Shown in pieces: positions 46,501 to 58,658 of a stretch of 64,000 bases of DNA. Location: assembly GCF_003073045.1 (NCBI RefSeq), contig NC_037601.1, positions 20,992,150 through 21,056,149 on the forward strand, in the 5' to 3' direction. Positions within the stretch are counted from its first letter, which is position 1; every line of letters starts with the position of its first letter. Source of the DNA: Pomacea canaliculata. Taxonomy: Eukaryota > Mollusca > Gastropoda > Architaenioglossa > Ampullariidae. A program made the translations under genes and the position numbers. The notes under the pieces were generated by a model. The model saw only the letters and a list, made by a program, of their open reading frames with translations, had not been told where the DNA came from and did no database searches.

Positions 46501-49500
46501 ATGCTGAGGTACACGGTGAAGGACAGAAGAACTGTGACCGCCAGCGCCATCTTTTCTCCCGACGACGCCGGCAGCAGGAAGACGAGGACATTGAGGAGCG
46601 ACAGCATCACCACCGGGATGATGGTGTTGAGGACGTAGAACGTACGCTTCCGGTGCAGGCGGATGCGGAACGTCACCCCAGTGTGAGCAGTGCCTGTGGA
46701 CAGATACGTCACTCCACCGTTACCCAAACACAGCATGAACAAAGTAGGAGTCACATCTTCAAACAGAAATCACCTGCCATACCATAGTACTCTCCTCTTC
46801 TCATTATCATTTTTCTAGACTTTTCACAAATATACGGGGACAAAAAAACTTCACACAGACACGTAAACACATGAAAAGATCACTCACACACACTCAGACA
46901 TGCGCGCGCACGCACCCACACCACACACGCGGATATGATGGAGAAAAAGAGAACCGGACTTATTCTTTCCACATCACTGCCAGCGGCTCATTCGTGCGTG
47001 TAATTTCTCAGCCACAAGAGTTGCAGAGAACATTTTATGCTGCGGACGAGTTCTGTTAATTTCCTGGGACATGTAAGTCTGAATTATAATTAGCCGCTGG
47101 GGTCCGGCCCTAGATTACCAGATTAGCATTATAAGGAATCTTTGAAGGGCTTTCTGAAGGCGCGCCTTTGACCCTTCAGTTCCAGAGACATGGCGGAGTG
47201 ACACAAGAGAAAATTATTCCTGATTGATGTCTATGAATACTACTCAGTTTATTGCTTGAAGACGCATCATTCATACCGCGACTTGACAGTAGCCTCGTCA
47301 CCAGGCTCATCCATCACACAGAGCAGTAGATATTAGTGATCCACACACCCCTCCATGGATGCTTGCTGGCCATTGAAAGCTATAAAAGTTGTTCACACAA
47401 CAAATCTCGATGCATTTTTGTCGATGAAGCCAATATCAGTTTGGTTTTGACTATTGGAGTCAATGTGAATACCTGATGACAGGTAGCTGTGCATGTTCCA
47501 AGCTTTCATCCTGTACAGTGTTCTCCACACCTCGACTCACTGTGGCCATTCAATGTCAGCCAGACATCTCCATCTTGAAGTGTTACAGAATGTGTTGTTC
47601 AGTGCCGGTCTCACTCCATTCTCTTTGCATACTAAGGGATACGATTCTGTTGTAACAGAACTTCCGTTGCCAAGCAACAGCTGCTTCTAATATCCACTGC
47701 GATCGCTGACATTTTATCGATTGTCTGTGCCTGGTTTAAAAAGTCTTTTTCCCTATTTCCTCAGATCCTGGACTTTTTTGCCAGATGATTCGTTCGGAGA
47801 TGACTGACCAAAGAACGAAAAAATAAGTGAGCAATAAAAACCACAAACAAATTAATAAATCAATAAGAGAACAAATCAATGAGCAAATAAACAAACAAAT
47901 CAATAAACAAATAAACAAACACAAGAACAAACAAATAATAGAACCCCCAAAACAAACGAACCAATAAACAAACGAACGAACCTGGTCTATAGGTGGAGGG
48001 GTAGAAGTAGGGCTCTGCCACAGCCTGAGTGATGTCCCACTCGCCGTTGGGGATGCAGGCGTCGAGTCCCACGGAGTCAGAGCCCGGCTGCACGTCCAGC
48101 GTCTTGTTGGTGTGCATCCAGGTGAGGAACTTGATCTCGCAGCTTTGAAAGTCGAACGGGTACTTGCCGATGTTGACCTCGCAGATAGTCTTGGTCAGAA
48201 TACCCGGCTCCCAGGACATGTGACCCGTGTGAGCGATGCTGACTAACATGGAGTCGCTGCCCAGCTCCGCAAAATTTTGGGCTCTGTGAGAGAAAGATGG
48301 CGCTTCAAAACAGAAATGTTGCTGACAAAGAAGGGTTGACAATAGCAGCAGTAACAACAACAATTATTATTATTATTAAAAAATCATCAACATCTCAAAC
48401 AGGTTAGTTCGAATGACAAATGTTTCTGGAAACTTGATGGTTTATGCATGTTTGTAATCTTTGCCATATGAATTTTCTATCCCTGCGCGTTCCTTTATCG
48501 ACAATTTTAAAACGAAATTAGGAAGGATGGAGCGTGTTAATCCCTTTTTCACAATTTTATTCAATATCAGCAAAGATTTCATATTTTTTGCCAGAAAAGA
48601 AAAAGGACTACAAAAATATAAAAATCTTTGTTGCGTGTAAATCCATCAGGTTTATCAGCTTTTGCCAGAAAACTCCAGTTTCTTATTATTCCTGTTTGCT
48701 ATTGTCGACGGTCAATGCCAAGTTTCCGACACAGACAAACACTATTTTATTGAATGTGACACTAACAGACTTGGAGGATAGAGGAAGGGGGATCCCGTTT
48801 AACCCTCTCCTTGACCTGTAAGGAAAATACTGACAGGTCTCCAGACAGTATCACACCGCCATTGTGGTCTGTCTACTCCCTGTAGGGGTGTGCACTGAGC
48901 CACCCTGTCCCACGCCTTTACGAAGCCTGTCGAGTAAACAAGTGTCTGTATGGATGCTTGTTATGTGGATCTCTCGTGACTTATTCCCATATAGCCACCC
49001 GGATCATCATTGTATCTCTGTCTTCGTTACACACACATTCACCTCCATATGTCTTGTCAAACGTGTTTCCAACATCAAAAACATAAAATGTCTAAATTAT
49101 TTAATTACTGACTCCTTGATTCAGCTATGTGATTGATTGAAAAAATAAAGTCCTAAAATATTTTTACAATATTTATATCTCAGAATTGTATGAACAAGCC
49201 ATCTGTACCTCTTGTAGCAGGCGTTTGTATGATTTTCTTTCTTTTCATAATATTATCCTTCCTCTGTTTTCCTCGTCTTGTACATTCCCAATGTCCTTCG
49301 TAACAACTTCTTTAGTTTGCATTCTTCGTCAAATCATTCAATGTAAGTTGTTATCCCTTTTAATGTTGATATTAATATTCCTGGTCATGCAATCTACAGT
49401 CTTTATTAAATCTTTATTGAACTTTGTAATAGTTAAATGAACTTTAGTTGCAGCACTATGTGCCGGTGCAAGGTGGGAGGATTAATGTTTTACGCCGAGC

Positions 49501-51549
49501 TCCATTTCTGTCTACAGTTCAGATGTTACACATTTCAGATTGAATGGCCGCTTTTTCTGGATGATTGTTTTTAATTCATAGAATACACAGAGACTCAGTC
49601 GCTCCTAAATCTGTACACTGAGCGATGGAGCAAGGAAAAGATAGGAGAAATAAAAAAGTAAGAAAATGCGGACTAGGGGAGGACGGACAAGGACCGAAGT
49701 GGAAGAAGACATTTCTAGACAAAGTTGCGAAACGTCCATCACTCATCATCTCACTGCTACTCACAGATTGATGAGCTTCACATTTCACACTCAAGCATTT
49801 CTGAAGAACAGCCCGAAGGCAAAGCTTGGACAAACAATGGATCACAAGGACACTCACGTGTTTTCCACCAACAGGTCTGGAAGCCACACGGATTTCTGCG
49901 CCACGGTGATCTCTTCCACTCCGCCATACTTGGATGGATCCCAGGTCAGAAACTCGTCGTCCCATTGCTGAAATAGCAAGATATCGACTGTGGGTGGTAG
50001 GAGTCATTTTATTATTTCATTATTTTATGCCATTGCTAGGAGTTTTTTCATGAGATCGATGACAACATTTTTTAGGGGAAAATGGCCGCAACAGTCCTTG
50101 TCTACTGGTTTCACTGTTTTGATATCTTGAAGGACTTACTATTACACAATTCTTCTTCTGTCGGTTTTATTGTTTCCATCAATCGATCTTCACTAAAGGA
50201 AACACTTTTCAGCATTTTTTCTTAGAGAACGAAAGGAAACGAGGAAAAAAAAAGAATAAAACGATAGAAATATTAGATTATTGGATGGATGGAAAAAATA
50301 TTTTTAAGAAGTAAACCGTTTAAAGACAAGGCGTAGGGGAGAAAACTGCTTGAGACTTGGCACTACTCTGCGGCCAGGATGTAATCAGTTCTTGAAATCT
50401 TCACATGATTATTTTATGTTAAGGACTGTGTGTGGACTTTAGCCACATTCCTTTTTCCATGTCAGCTCCGTGCAAGGCTTTGTTACCCGCAATCGCTTGG
50501 AGCAGTGAACAGAAACATTCTTTTCTTTAAGACAATGTCTTATAAATGTTTTATAAATGTTGTTTTAATACCAGCAAGATGGAAATTGCTAGGAATAATG
50601 AGAATGGCATTAATTGGTCGTCTCCTAAGAGGAGAGCATTCGCGGACGAGAGTTACTGCTGATGAGCAGAGCTCAGCTCAGACGACATCACACAAAGCAT
50701 CATGTGAGTTTTTTTTTCTCTGCAGACGAAGACGTGCGATGAATGTTTCACCAGGAGCAAACATTTCATTGGTGTTTTTATAACTCTCTGTTTGTTTGCT
50801 TTGATAGTTTCCGGTTGATTTTTAAAGAATTGATTATTCAAAGAAATGTGGTTAGAGTAGTAAAGAGCCTGCTAAGAGAATTGCAGGTAGAGAATAAGAT
50901 AGATGGGTTGTGCGAGGAAAGATGGAGAAAGGGGAAAGAGCGAGCGAAAGAAATTAATCTTGTTCCTACGCCAATAAGTTCTGAATAAAAATATTGAAAA
51001 CTTCTATGACAATTTTAAAGTATAGCTCAATTTTTTCTTCAGAGAAATTTACCTGAGAGTCTACAGGACACGCTCGAGATTAATTTAGTTCATCTTTGAT
51101 TGGTATAAGAATTATAGGCATTTAGGATTGATCATGATAACGATGACGATGATAATGAAATTTACTGACCATATTAACCCAACCGCTGGTTGTTAAAACT
51201 TGATTCTTCATGTCCTGAAAACAAACCCAAAGCAAAGACTGTTTGTATGCGAGAAGAACGGAAGGGGTAGTCCCCAAGATTTGTGTAAATATTATCTGGC
51301 ACTGAGCTACAAATTGTTTACCTCATTAACCCTTCAATGTCATGTGAACTCTGACTGAAAATATCAGGAACAAAAAAAAAAAAGTATGGTAGATTAAAAG
51401 ACATACCAAGTCATGAATCATAAGAAGAAAGAGAGACAGTCGAACTTTAACAGCATGCGTCTGGTTGAAAACGGGTGGAATTACCCGTTTGTAGGTGGAG
51501 AAAAGGTCGCTGTGCAATCGAGCCACATCGTCAGCCGTTGCAGAATATC
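42976..51549 (-). CDS. nicotinic acetylcholine receptor subunit, non-alpha type (six 3' exons)
   Basis: Exons on the minus strand: 51407-51549, 51170-51214, 49858-49967, 47982-48283, 46454-46693 and 42976-43544. They join in phase and encode about 469 residues plus stop; the upstream exon with the start and signal peptide was not found. Order: N-terminal helix, ligand-domain strands (LTTSGWVNMQWDDEFLTW), the 13-residue Cys-loop ICEVNIGKYPFDFQSC, then M1, M2, M3, an approximately 105-residue cytoplasmic loop, M4 and a short end. M2 keeps the cation-channel GEK at -1'/0' and leucine at 9', with alanine at 2'. Loop C (DACIPNGEWDITQAV..) has no adjacent cysteine pair, so this is a non-alpha subunit that would need partners to bind acetylcholine in the usual way. 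Family assignment is firm; the exact subtype is not. Confidence 0.93.
43935..44078 (-). repeat. reversed fragment of the A/B repeat nested in the hAT element
   Basis: Read on the minus strand, this stretch matches 8407-8550 (copy A) and 14592-14722 (copy B). Shared blocks include GGAAACGTCCATCATTCACA and GAGAGGTGTGACTGGAG-like sequence next to an A/T homopolymer. It interrupts the 5' part of the hAT element, so it was inserted there or captured by it. Confidence 0.75.
44112..44764 (+). pseudogene. hAT transposase remnant (ZBED/FAM200-like C-terminal half)
   Basis: Segments in different frames show the conserved C-terminal part of hAT transposases. First comes AYLSDIFEKLNVVNTSLQGK-like sequence near 44128, then VKNVIIAHLNGLQERFQHYF and TKYDWIRNPFL (44270-44569 frame), EEQLVDLSSEQSLKMVF and PTFWISINGAF. 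The dimerisation motif CEQGFSALAALKSQYRNRV follows near 44612, then a tail ending KQAQPSH. Stops and frame changes between them make it inactive. The N-terminal zinc finger and catalytic region are missing. Confidence 0.85.
45087..45126. repeat. (ACAA)n microsatellite
   Basis: About ten tandem AAAC units in the receptor gene's last intron, about 70 bases beyond the hAT insertion. Confidence 0.95.
46454..46693 (-). CDS. nAChR-like subunit, exon with M1, M2 and start of M3
   Basis: Acceptor TATCTGTCCACAG, donor CTGG|GTAGAC, phase 1 at both ends. It encodes GTAHTGVTFRIRLHRKR, M1 (FYVLNTIIPVVMLSLLNVLV), M2 (GEKMALAVTVLLSFTVYLS) and the M2-M3 linker EVMPKTSESISIL. The intron just below contains a GAT/GAC trinucleotide run (about 46428-46447). 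Confidence 0.93.
47982..48283 (-). CDS. nAChR-like subunit, exon with the Cys-loop
   Basis: Acceptor TCTCTCACAG, donor CAG|GTTCGT. It encodes AQNFAELGSDSMLVSI, AHTGHMSWEPGILTKT, the Cys-loop ICEVNIGKYPFDFQSC, EIKFLTWMHTNKTLDV with a possible N-glycosylation site (NKT), and loop C without paired cysteines (LDACIPNGEWDITQAV). Confidence 0.93.
49858..49967 (-). CDS. nAChR-like subunit, 110-bp ligand-domain exon
   Basis: Acceptor CTTGCTATTTCAG, donor AC|GTGAGT. It encodes QWDDEFLTWDPSKYGGVEE, then ITVAQKSVWLPDLLVEN, equivalent to the W.D..L.W.P..Y and W.PD..L.N motifs of the family. The 110-bp length is the usual size of this exon in nAChR genes. Confidence 0.93.
51170..51214 (-). CDS. nAChR-like subunit, 45-bp exon
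   Basis: Acceptor GTTTTCAG, donor ATG|GTCAGT. Encodes DMKNQVLTTSGWVNM. A 45-bp exon carrying the NQ..T...W motif is a conserved feature of nicotinic receptor genes. Confidence 0.92.
51407..51549 (-). CDS. nAChR-like subunit, N-terminal helix exon
   Basis: Acceptor TATGTCTCCAG, donor TTG|GTATGT. It encodes YSATADDVARLHSDLFSTY then KRVIPPVFNQTHAVKVRLSL and FLLMIHDL, with a possible N-glycosylation site (NQT). It starts one base into a codon, so an upstream exon with the signal peptide must exist. Confidence 0.9.
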
Positions 51550-53996
51550 CTGGAGACATACAACACAGTGTCTTGTTGATGTAGAATAATGAATGTTTGA
51601 CCCCTGAGCCGTCTGAGGTCGAAAGGGCAACCTGCATAGTTCACAAAAGTTTTTAAATGTTCAGAAAGTCAGACATAACTACGGGAACTAAAGTTGTGGG
51701 AGGGAAAGGAAAGAATCAACCATGTAATTAAGTATGTGTCAATTTAGCGAGGTTTCAAATATTGACAACGAGGGTTTATTCAGACGTTCGGTGGACGCAG
51801 GCTTCCAGATCTCTTTGATTCTGTCCATCGGCTGCCGGGGAGCAAATATTTGTTTCTGTGGTGTCAGGGGTACACTTGCTGCCAGACTAATGACTGATGC
51901 CATGTTAGGACCTCACTTATGTGACCTACGTGCCACGTGCGATGTAGTCCTGAGGTCACGTGATGTGTTAGAGTAGTCAGCAAAAATGTTCTGTTCAGCT
52001 GCCTGGGTTTGTTTTTCTTTTCGATCTTCTCAGAACTTCTCTGAGATTGTGTCTTTTGAGAGATGATAAATAGTTGTCTTCCCCTCTGTATGCTTTTATT
52101 CCCGAGCTGTCGGTGGAGTGTGGAGATGACTTTTTTTTAACACTCACAACGTCCATAAATAATACTATTGCTGTCCAATATTTTTCTTTACGAAAAACCT
52201 ATTTGCGTATTATCGAATATAAAATTACTTTGAATTAAAAATATATTTACACATTAGTGTTCACACCCCTCCTTATCTCTGTGTGTGTTTGGGTGTTCTT
52301 ACCTTCATACCTAATTCAGTAATTATGTCTACCTCTTGTCTTTTATCCTGAGTTTTTTTGGTTTACTTTCTCTCTTTCTCTTTCTCTTTCTCTTTCTCTT
52401 TCTATCTTCTTTGTTTAGCAACAAATGCTTGAGTCGAAGACGACTGCATTTTAAGGGTCCTGGTTGCTGACAGCAGTGCTTTATTCTGGAATAATACTCA
52501 ACAATTTTCGGCGCCTCGTATCAATCACTTTCATCCGCTCCCCACCGACCACTAACAACGCCTTACTTATGAGGAAGTCACTCTGGCTTCTCAAGCTGCG
52601 CTGGGAGTGACTTTTCTTTGGTTCTGGTCGCTTTTCCATCTCCTCACTTTTTGTGGTGAGAGAAGAACACTAACAGCTATTACCACAAGTCGCCACACAA
52701 CTCTTCGCCTGGAAATGAGGAAATTTTCTGTCTCAGTGATCGCGCCATCGGGAGTGTCACTTCTCCAAAACGAGACGAATGTGTCCGAAGAAACATCGGA
52801 AAGGTGTCAGCGGGTCCTGGGAGACGGAGAGAAGGAGGAGACGGGGAAAGAGATGGAGAAGACAAGGTGGGCTATCCTTTTCTGTAGGAGACAGAGGAAG
52901 CATGATCCCTAAGCACGGAATGGTCTCGGATAGCCTGACCTGTGGCGTGGACAAACGCGGGTTTGGAACTCGGCAACAGCACAAAAACTGTACAAAAGGA
53001 ATGTTAGGCCATTAGCTACTTGTTTTGATAAATAACATTATTGCAGTCCGAGTGTTCTTCATATAACATGTCCCTCCTTGTGTCACAAGACCTGAAAATA
53101 GCAGGAATGCGAAATGTGAAAAACGATTTCGTGTTCTTGATAATCTGGACAAGGTCTTCTTCCCTACCAACATCTCTTGCCTCCTCTTTTTCTTTCTGTA
53201 CTTCTTTTTACACTTCTCTTTTAGCATTAGTGTTCGTGTTCTAGCATATCATGATGATGAGAATTTTTAATTGTATTAGTTGATAGTTATATTTAGTATT
53301 ACATAATTAAATTAATTTTCTTCATCTTTTCGGCTCTAATGGATGATGATGATGTTGACTTTCCACTTGAGACACGCTCGAGACTACTCAGTGAAGTTCA
53401 AGTTCTCTGTTTGTCTTATGTCTCTGTGTGTTTGCTTGTCTACCTGCTGCTCTGTTAGTCTCTCCCTGTCTGACCGTCTATGTTTGTCTGTCTGTATCTC
53501 TGGCTATTTGTCTTTCTGTTTGTCTGCTTGTTTATTTCTCTGTCTGCCTGCTTTACTACATATTTCTACATATTTCTCTGTTTGTCTACTCGTCTCTCAG
53601 CCAGAGTGTTGGTGCCCTGGTGTCCATAGCTGGTGTCTGGCCAGTGAAAGCATAATTGGGCAGGAAAAGACGGTCAGAGAGAGATCGATGGAATAAAGGT
53701 CAAAGGGTTACAGCTAGAAACAAAATACCAGCTAATAAACACAAAACTGGCCTGGAGGTTGTGTTTCATAAAAAAAATTTACCAGAAAAAGGACAAGGGT
53801 CTCTTTTCTGACTAAAATGCCTGCATGCTAACCCCTCAAGCCTTTTACACACACCCTGACTTCTCCCTGTGATACACATGCTACTGATTATGCAAGGTCG
53901 TCAAGGCAACCAGTACAAAGCTAAACTTTTCTTTCCGTCAAGGCAAACATTCACAAAGTTCACAGAGCAAAGTTCGCAGAGTTGAAGTCACTTTGA
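51550..53996. other. probable 5' intron of the receptor gene, nothing else supported
   Basis: The missing signal-peptide exon of the receptor must lie above 51549, but no candidate with the right phase and a hydrophobic leader stood out. A (CTCTTT)n run occupies about 52372-52407 and a TCTG-rich run about 53400-53560. Confidence 0.4.
52372..52407. repeat. (TTTCTC)n microsatellite
   Basis: About six hexamer units of TCTCTT type in pyrimidine-rich sequence. Confidence 0.9.
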
Positions 53997-54588
53997 TCTT
54001 TTGATGTCCGGCACCACTTTTTTAAAAATCAAGACTATTTTGAGACCTCAGTACTAGAACATCCTGCTGGCATCATTATGTCAGTGTGGGTACAAAAAAA
54101 TCTTCATTATTCCAAAGTTATCGCTGGATCACATGTTCCACCAGAGGAAATGGATTTGTACTTAAGAAGTGCAGCACCAACGTGGGGGCCTGTCCAGAGA
54201 GGATGGCTGGCTAATTATACAACACTTAACGGGTGATTGGCTATTTCAGCTCTTTGCTCCATTCCTCAAAGACGGATGTGGCTTTGGTTGCTAAGGATGG
54301 GGACTCCTTACTTGCTAGATAAGGGCGACAGAACAAATTGAGGAAACTGTGAATGAGTGTCTGCCTATTGAGGAAGTCCGAACTGTCCTTCCTAGGCCAA
54401 TAAGATGGACAAATGTATGGGTAAGTGGAGACAGGACCAATGTCTTAGTTATGCATCTATTCCTGACTGTGGTCTCTTCACTCTGCCATTTACATCCCAG
54501 TGGGGCCTCTTGGACGCCTTTTTGAGCTCTGTGCTAAAATATCTTTTTAAAAATATGCTCAAAGGAATACATGCACCATAAAAATAAA
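53997..54588 (+). pseudogene. decayed coding-like region, unassigned
   Basis: A frame open from 53997 to TGA at 54234 reads like protein (DVRHHFFKNQDYFETSVLEH, SVWVQKNLHYSKVIAG, PPEEMDLYLRSAAPTWGP). In another frame it continues naturally as GDWLFQLFAPFLKDGC before two stops, then EQIEETVNECLPIEEVRTV. A third frame, MDKCMGKWRQDQ to a stop at 54579, ends just before AATAAA (54583-54588). I do not recognise any of it. The shift and stops suggest a pseudogene or transposon relic, though chance frames cannot be excluded. Confidence 0.3.
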
Positions 54589-55695
54589 TGTTTCAACAAA
54601 AAAGAATAAATAAATAAAGCAGGAAGCTCTTTAAAGATGAGTTTCTAGACTCTCCACCTCAGTCTGCCTTCTCTTCTTTCATAATGTGACATGGTTTTCA
54701 GATAGCCAACCCGTTGTTAAAAAAATAGTAAAACTATATCAAATGCTAACTTTTATTTACAGATATCAATGTTTATATATATAACATCCTCTCAGGTGCA
54801 GCCGTTTGTGAAATATTCTGTGGATACTTCCAATTGGAGATTAATGAGGGACGAAGAGCGCAAGAAAGCTATACAACCTCACTCTAATGTCTCCTGTCAA
54901 CTATGGCTGCTTCTAGGGCAATGAGATTTCATCGAGCAGTCTTCACTTTTCATCCTCCAGAATATTATTTAGCAATAGCTTTAGTGTCAAAAGTCTTTGT
55001 AGACATGTATAGCCATGAAACAGTTAAAAAATATACGAATAAAGTATTTCTGAATTGTACTTTGAAAACCAAAACATCTCAAAAAGCAAACAATAAAAAC
55101 TGACCCAGACTCACAGACTGCCGAGAGTTTTCATTTTAGTTGTGAAAAATATATTTTGCTGTAAGATTTAATAAATTTTCTTTAGCATGTAACACATAGT
55201 AAGTCCCAGTTCGATCGTTTTATATGTAGTTATAGGACTGCACATCCACCGGTAACATTTGTTTTTAGTATTTCTCTTGCCCTTCAATAACCCCCGAATC
55301 AGTTTCGAGGAAGCCATGTCATGCTTATTAAATAAGTCTCAGTTCGCGTACACTCCTAATCAGTCGTATTCTCAAGTGAACAGTTGTTCGTCTTACATCC
55401 ATAAAGAAAAGGAAACCAATCAAATCGGACTAAAATAAATCTGTGTTAATGTTTTTCTCAACCATTTAAACCAGAAGTTTGCTAATGTGATAAGAACCGA
55501 TCACAAACCACATTTGTCAAAGTCAACTAGATAAAGTCTGTTTGCATGTAAGACACAGCTTATTTGTGATAGAATGGTCAGCGCTCCACTTCATGTCACC
55601 TTCATCAAAATCAGCAACTGACCTTTTGTGCAAGCAAAATTAACTCCTCAAGTAGAACAGTAATGAAATCAGTTAAATAATAACTAGTATAAAGG

Positions 55696-55726
<31 letters not shown>

Positions 55727-58658
55727 ACGGTGCATATATATATATACACACACCTTAAAATGCGACAATGGCAATCCACGGTTCTAGACTTTGACAAAGG
55801 TTTTGACTTTGATAAAGAAATACCAAAACTACCCATTAAGAAAAAGAACTCCGATAATTTGTAAGTAACTTGCTTTATATGTTATAGGATTCTGTCTTAG
55901 AACTAAGACTGTCCTAAAGTCTGGAACTTAGAGACATTGGCTGGCTTCCTGCATCAAGTCCCAACTTCTTCCTCTCCGTCCACTCAAACTGCGATTAATC
56001 ACGACTACATTATCAGTAATGTGTTGCGCAAGGTTCCTTCAGTCAAGAAAGGCCTCTACAAGTCACATTTAGCTGAAGGCCACCGAGCAATGAAAGGAGG
56101 GTTAGTGATGAAAGTGGGAATAGGAGCTGGTCAATGCACGGTTGCCATGCCTCATTTCTCTCAGCTCACTGAAATCCATACGGAACATGAGAAATTAATC
56201 TTAGCTCTTAAAAACTGGTTCTGGTGTTCATTATCCACTTAACAGAGTCGTGCGTAGAATGTTCTAGCCATCAGCTGCATTTATAAGTGGTTAGTTTCTT
56301 GCCTCGTGTTTTTGGGTCTTTGTGTGAATCACTCAAAAATAAAAACAGGAAACGCAAAGCAAAAAGTTTAAAAAAATTTTTAAAACCAAAAACCGAATGA
56401 AATGAGTAGTTACAGCTTAAGAGCTTCTTGGAAAGTTTCAAGTTCTCTGGAGCATATAACATTTTAAACGGTAAGGACATCACAGATAAAAATGAGGACC
56501 TCCTTGAAGTCTTCTTTGGTTTCTGAAAATATAAAAATGTAGCTAGTGCTTGGTACTCCTCTCTGTGTTCTATTCGCTTGCCAGGATACTGGTTTATTCT
56601 ATACCTTGCTTCAAGTGCCATAAAATGACAGTTTGATTTTCTTTCAAGAACGCTTGCATTTTGATCCTGATTTTTTAAAAATGCCTTTCCTACAGGACTT
56701 GGCGTGCGTGTAGTAATTATTTTAATCTTAAAAAAAGATTTTTTTTCTTTTCCATTTACTATCGAGCTGAAATCTGTGTTTACATACGTACAAAACGCGT
56801 CTTCTATTTTTTTTTTTCTCTACAAACACATTGACTGAGTAGGTTTCTAAGTAAATAACAACAATAATATCAGAATCTCGCACATACCTGGTGGATACAC
56901 GCTCACCGCCATGTCTTATGTTCCGACAAGAATCACAGACCGTGTTCAAGCCAACTTCTCGGTCAGCATTGCGACTATGGTAACTTTGGTGTAGTCTCCG
57001 CTGATGGTCATCAAGTACTTGCTATAGTCACCATAGTAACGAGCTTACCAAATAACCACACTTCCTCCCGATCCATTATAAATCCATCGATTCATTCTTT
57101 TATGAGAACATTTGCTGTGTTGGCGACATTACACAAACGTGTGCAAGTTCTTGAGAGGAAAAATTCCCCGGATCCTCCACAGTCTGTAGTGAGGGGGAGG
57201 GGAGAACTCTACCTAGGCGCAGAAAAACATTTCCACAGTAAAGCAAATACTTTGTACTTCCACTGCATTTGACAAACACGAATTGTGTTCCCTCGTGCCA
57301 CAGCAAACGTGTGCTACCACGACATTACAGCAGCCGTGCGAGTCTTTGCTGGGGATAGTCCCCCTCCCCCGTGGCCCACACCACGACCCGACAGCGCCAC
57401 CATCGGCATCGCATGGCCAAGCGCCTCCAGCACTCGTCACACCAGTGTTCTTCCGCCGAGGACAGAGTACAGCTCCGCGCATCACTTCACTGCTGGATGT
57501 AATCCCGCGAGACACCGCTGCTCTGTTGCTGCTGCTGCTGCTGGTGATGATGATGCTAATGGCACATCGTGCCGAGGAATTAAACAACTCACACTGTCTC
57601 GAGACAAAAAAAGTAGTTACAGAACTCGTCCAGAAAAACGGTTGGGGTTGGAACAATAAAAATAAACAACAGACCAAAGACGAGTTTTATCACTTGTCCA
57701 GCTTCAAACTTTATCTTTTAAAAATTTATTTTTAAACTCAGTAAGCATGACCAGAAAGTAGTCCTGTTTCGATGAACTATAAGTATGAAAGGGGATTTTG
57801 CATTATTCTTCAGAAAGTAGAGTAATATTTGTGTTTTGCTGACCGGTCCACGTGATGTCAATACTCACCTGCCTCTAGAGAGATTATCTGTCCACCACTT
57901 CAACTCCTTATATAAGAGGGGAGGAACGATTATTTTTTCGGAAAATTTATTTCACAATGAAGAATTATTTTTGAAGCAGTGGAGGCTGAAAGCCATATTT
58001 GTTCAGCTCTTCCATCTTCTAGCCATCACCTGTCTGTGAGAGTGTTGAGCAAACCAGGCTCTTCTGTCTTTCTGTCACGGACTTGCGTGCGATCCCTTCC
58101 ACCCCCATGTTTTCTATTCTTTACCTGCTATCACATCCTAGCCTTATTATCTCTTATGTCACCTGTGGAACAGCAGTATTTCACCCTTCGACTCACTCAG
58201 ATCGATTTTATTTGCTCATTCTTGACTATTTTTCTGTCAGTTCTAGCTTCTCAATTATTCACTTAACCAGAAATTGCATTTGAGTGTTCTTTTTTGTCTT
58301 TCCTTTGCAGTCTATTAAGATAATTACCAAAAATAGTATCGCCTAAAAAAATTTACAATGTAATGATAACAATCAGCCAAAGATGGAGATGAAGAGAAAG
58401 AAGAACCGGAGTTGACAAGCAGCAGATTATTTTTAGTTGTAATGATAAGTTCCTTTGTCTCCCAGTTCTGGACCTAACACACATTAGAGCTCCAGGATTC
58501 AATTTTGCCCCTTCTTTGATGTCTTTCATAATTTGACTTGTTGACTTCAAAATACTCTGTTTTAAGAGTCAGCAAGAGTACATCAGCAGAAAAGTTCAGG
58601 TGTCAAAGTAAACTAAGAAATTGCACGAAAGTCTCGCCAAGGGCCTGTAAACATGGAT
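54589..58658. other. no firmly supported gene
   Basis: A 101-codon frame at 55937-56242 (plus) and a 150-codon frame at 57283-57735 (plus) are the largest. The latter lies in a GC-rich patch and includes a run of seven leucines before a basic segment, but the minus strand is equally open, so I do not call a gene. A GT/GA microsatellite sits near 55697-55730. Confidence 0.4.

Noticed and set aside
51550..51637. Upstream extension of the first receptor exon as a start (frame beginning MQVALSTSDG)
   Set aside because: It is not a signal peptide and an acceptor (TATGTCTCCAG) sits at 51550, so it is more likely intron.
53343..53696. Open frame rich in CLSVCL
   Set aside because: Produced by TCTG/TGTC simple sequence; no conserved motif.
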